From Dactylosporangium vinaceum (GTDB taxonomy: Bacteria; Actinomycetota; Actinomycetes; Mycobacteriales; Micromonosporaceae), in the NCBI RefSeq assembly GCF_019904175.1, contig NZ_CP061913.1:2790001-2854000 (forward strand): a DNA stretch of 64,000 nucleotides, in the 5' to 3' direction. Made by a program: the position numbers and the translations under genes. The notes under the pieces were generated by a model. The model worked only from the letters and a program-made list of their open reading frames with translations. It did no database searches and was not told the DNA's origin. This document shows, one piece after another, positions 63,206 through 64,000 of this stretch (position 1 is its first letter; every line of letters begins with the position of its first letter).

Positions 63206-64000
63206 TCAGGGCACTTTCCGGCTGATCCGGTACCCGAGCGTGAGGAACGGCAGCCCGAAGACGGAGAATGCGTGGTCGGCCCGCAGCTCACCGTCCTGTA
63301 CATAGACGTCCAGCTCTTCGGCGAATCCCGGGACGCCAAGGGTCGTGAGGTTGCGGCTGGCGGCGTCGACGTAGCTGAGGTAGTGCCCGGTCTGCCCGTC
63401 GTGGCCCTTGCTGGTCAGCCGCAGCCCGCCGCCGGCCCGCCCGCGCGGTGCGAGCGTGGCGGTGAAGTTGGCCTGCGGGAGCGGGAAGCCGACGCTGACG
63501 TATCCGCGGCCGTCGTGGCGGTACGTCGTATAGATGCCGACGTAGATCGGCTCGCCGCTGTGGGCGAAGCTGCGAATCCACCCGCGCGTGCGCACGGCGC
63601 CGTCGGCCCCGCTGATGGTGTCGATGCGGCTGTGCACGCCCCGCTGGGCCTCCCGCAGGTTCATGGGTACGTTGGCCTGCCCGAGCGGCCGCGCGACGAG
63701 GGTCCGGTAGAGCAGATACCCGGGCCGCACCCAGGCCCGCCAGCGCGGCTCGATGTCCAGCGCGAACCGGGTGGTGTGCTCGTAGAACTCCCGCACCAGG
63801 GGGTCGACGCCGCCCGGGTCGAAGTCGGGACCTTCGAGCGCGTCGAGGGAGGCGACGATGCCGACGTCGGCCGCCGCCTCCTGGTAGGTGCCGCCGGTGG
63901 CCGCGGCCAGGTCCCGGACGTAGCCGGTGCCGACGTAGCGGGTCCGGGCCTCCAGCGGTACGACGAACGGCAGTTGCTCGGCGGTCGCACTCTCGGCGAG
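63206..64000 (-). CDS. partial hypothetical protein (N-terminus beyond window)
   Basis: The reading frame is open from the right edge to a TGA at 63206 (264 codons visible). Features: [80 protein letters not shown], and a beta-rich end. No transmembrane helix is visible in this part. The frame is host-like in codon use. I do not recognise the family. It runs in the same direction as the peptide operon but is separated by 152 bases and a possible terminator. Confidence 0.7.
   Translation of the reverse strand, partial: LAESATAEQLPFVVPLEARTRYVGTGYVRDLAAATGGTYQEAAADVGIVASLDALEGPDFDPGGVDPLVREFYEHTTRFALDIEPRWRAWVRPGYLLYRTLVARPLGQANVPMNLREAQRGVHSRIDTISGADGAVRTRGWIRSFAHSGEPIYVGIYTTYRHDGRGYVSVGFPLPQANFTATLAPRGRAGGGLRLTSKGHDGQTGHYLSYVDAASRNLTTLGVPGFAEELDVYVQDGELRADHAFSVFGLPFLTLGYRISRKVP

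Overview
The window is very GC-rich chromosomal DNA with strong G/C preference at third codon positions, many GTG and one TTG start codon, dense gene packing and frequent 4-base ATGA/GTGA overlaps. Family content (XRE-DUF5753/DUF397 pair, SigE- and ECF42-type sigma factors, a SARP/BTAD regulator, family 2 carbohydrate-binding modules, several c-di-GMP enzymes, a chemoreceptor) points to a filamentous, probably motile-spored actinomycete of the Micromonosporaceae (Actinoplanes/Dactylosporangium/Micromonospora-like). This assignment is inferred from gene families, not from a marker gene.

Layout. 0-3.5 kb: a low-complexity Ala/Pro/Val repeat protein and an IS110-family element whose transposase carries one in-frame amber stop. 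3.5-9.9 kb: an ECF42 sigma/DGPF pair, an aldo/keto reductase, a secreted protein, a siderophore-interacting protein, an SDR and a FadR-type regulator. 9.9-12.6 kb: a chemoreceptor followed 7 bases later by a sugar-binding lipoprotein with no ABC permease. 12.6-26.5 kb: secreted proteins, a flavin monooxygenase, SDR plus sigma factor, TetR, cupin, a GH99-like glycosidase with FN3 and discoidin modules, Rrf2/NIPSNAP, PadR/SRPBCC, and an ECF sigma/membrane protein/secreted protein series. 26.5-41 kb: a flavin monooxygenase divergent from a large SARP ATPase regulator, a sigma factor fused to a membrane protein, a quinone oxidoreductase divergent from an XRE regulator, two convergent MFS transporters with overlapping 3' ends, a sigma-factor fragment, DUF2000/AraC, PadR and an M20 peptidase. 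41-47.6 kb: nuclease-like protein, two small cysteine-knuckle proteins, GGDEF enzyme, DUF397/XRE and a GH16 glucanase. 47.6-52.3 kb: an MFS_3 exporter and a plant-polymer operon (GH5 cellulase plus GH10 xylanase, both with CBM2) preceded by a CebR-like operator. 52.3-60.6 kb: a short KAP P-loop NTPase, two GNAT enzymes and two large membrane GGDEF proteins (one GGDEF-EAL).

60.6-63.1 kb holds the most promising novel system: a 27-residue peptide gene with a good Shine-Dalgarno, a ThiF/E1-like adenylating enzyme with an N-terminal precursor-recognition-like region, and an M50 site-2-type metalloprotease with a PqqD-like N-terminus, in one tight operon. It resembles a ribosomally made, post-translationally modified peptide (RiPP) locus that I cannot match to a characterised class. 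A truncated unknown gene runs off the right edge.

Several short inverted repeats lie at promoters of regulator genes or of genes divergent from them and are listed as candidate operators. No rRNA, tRNA or CRISPR array was recognised.
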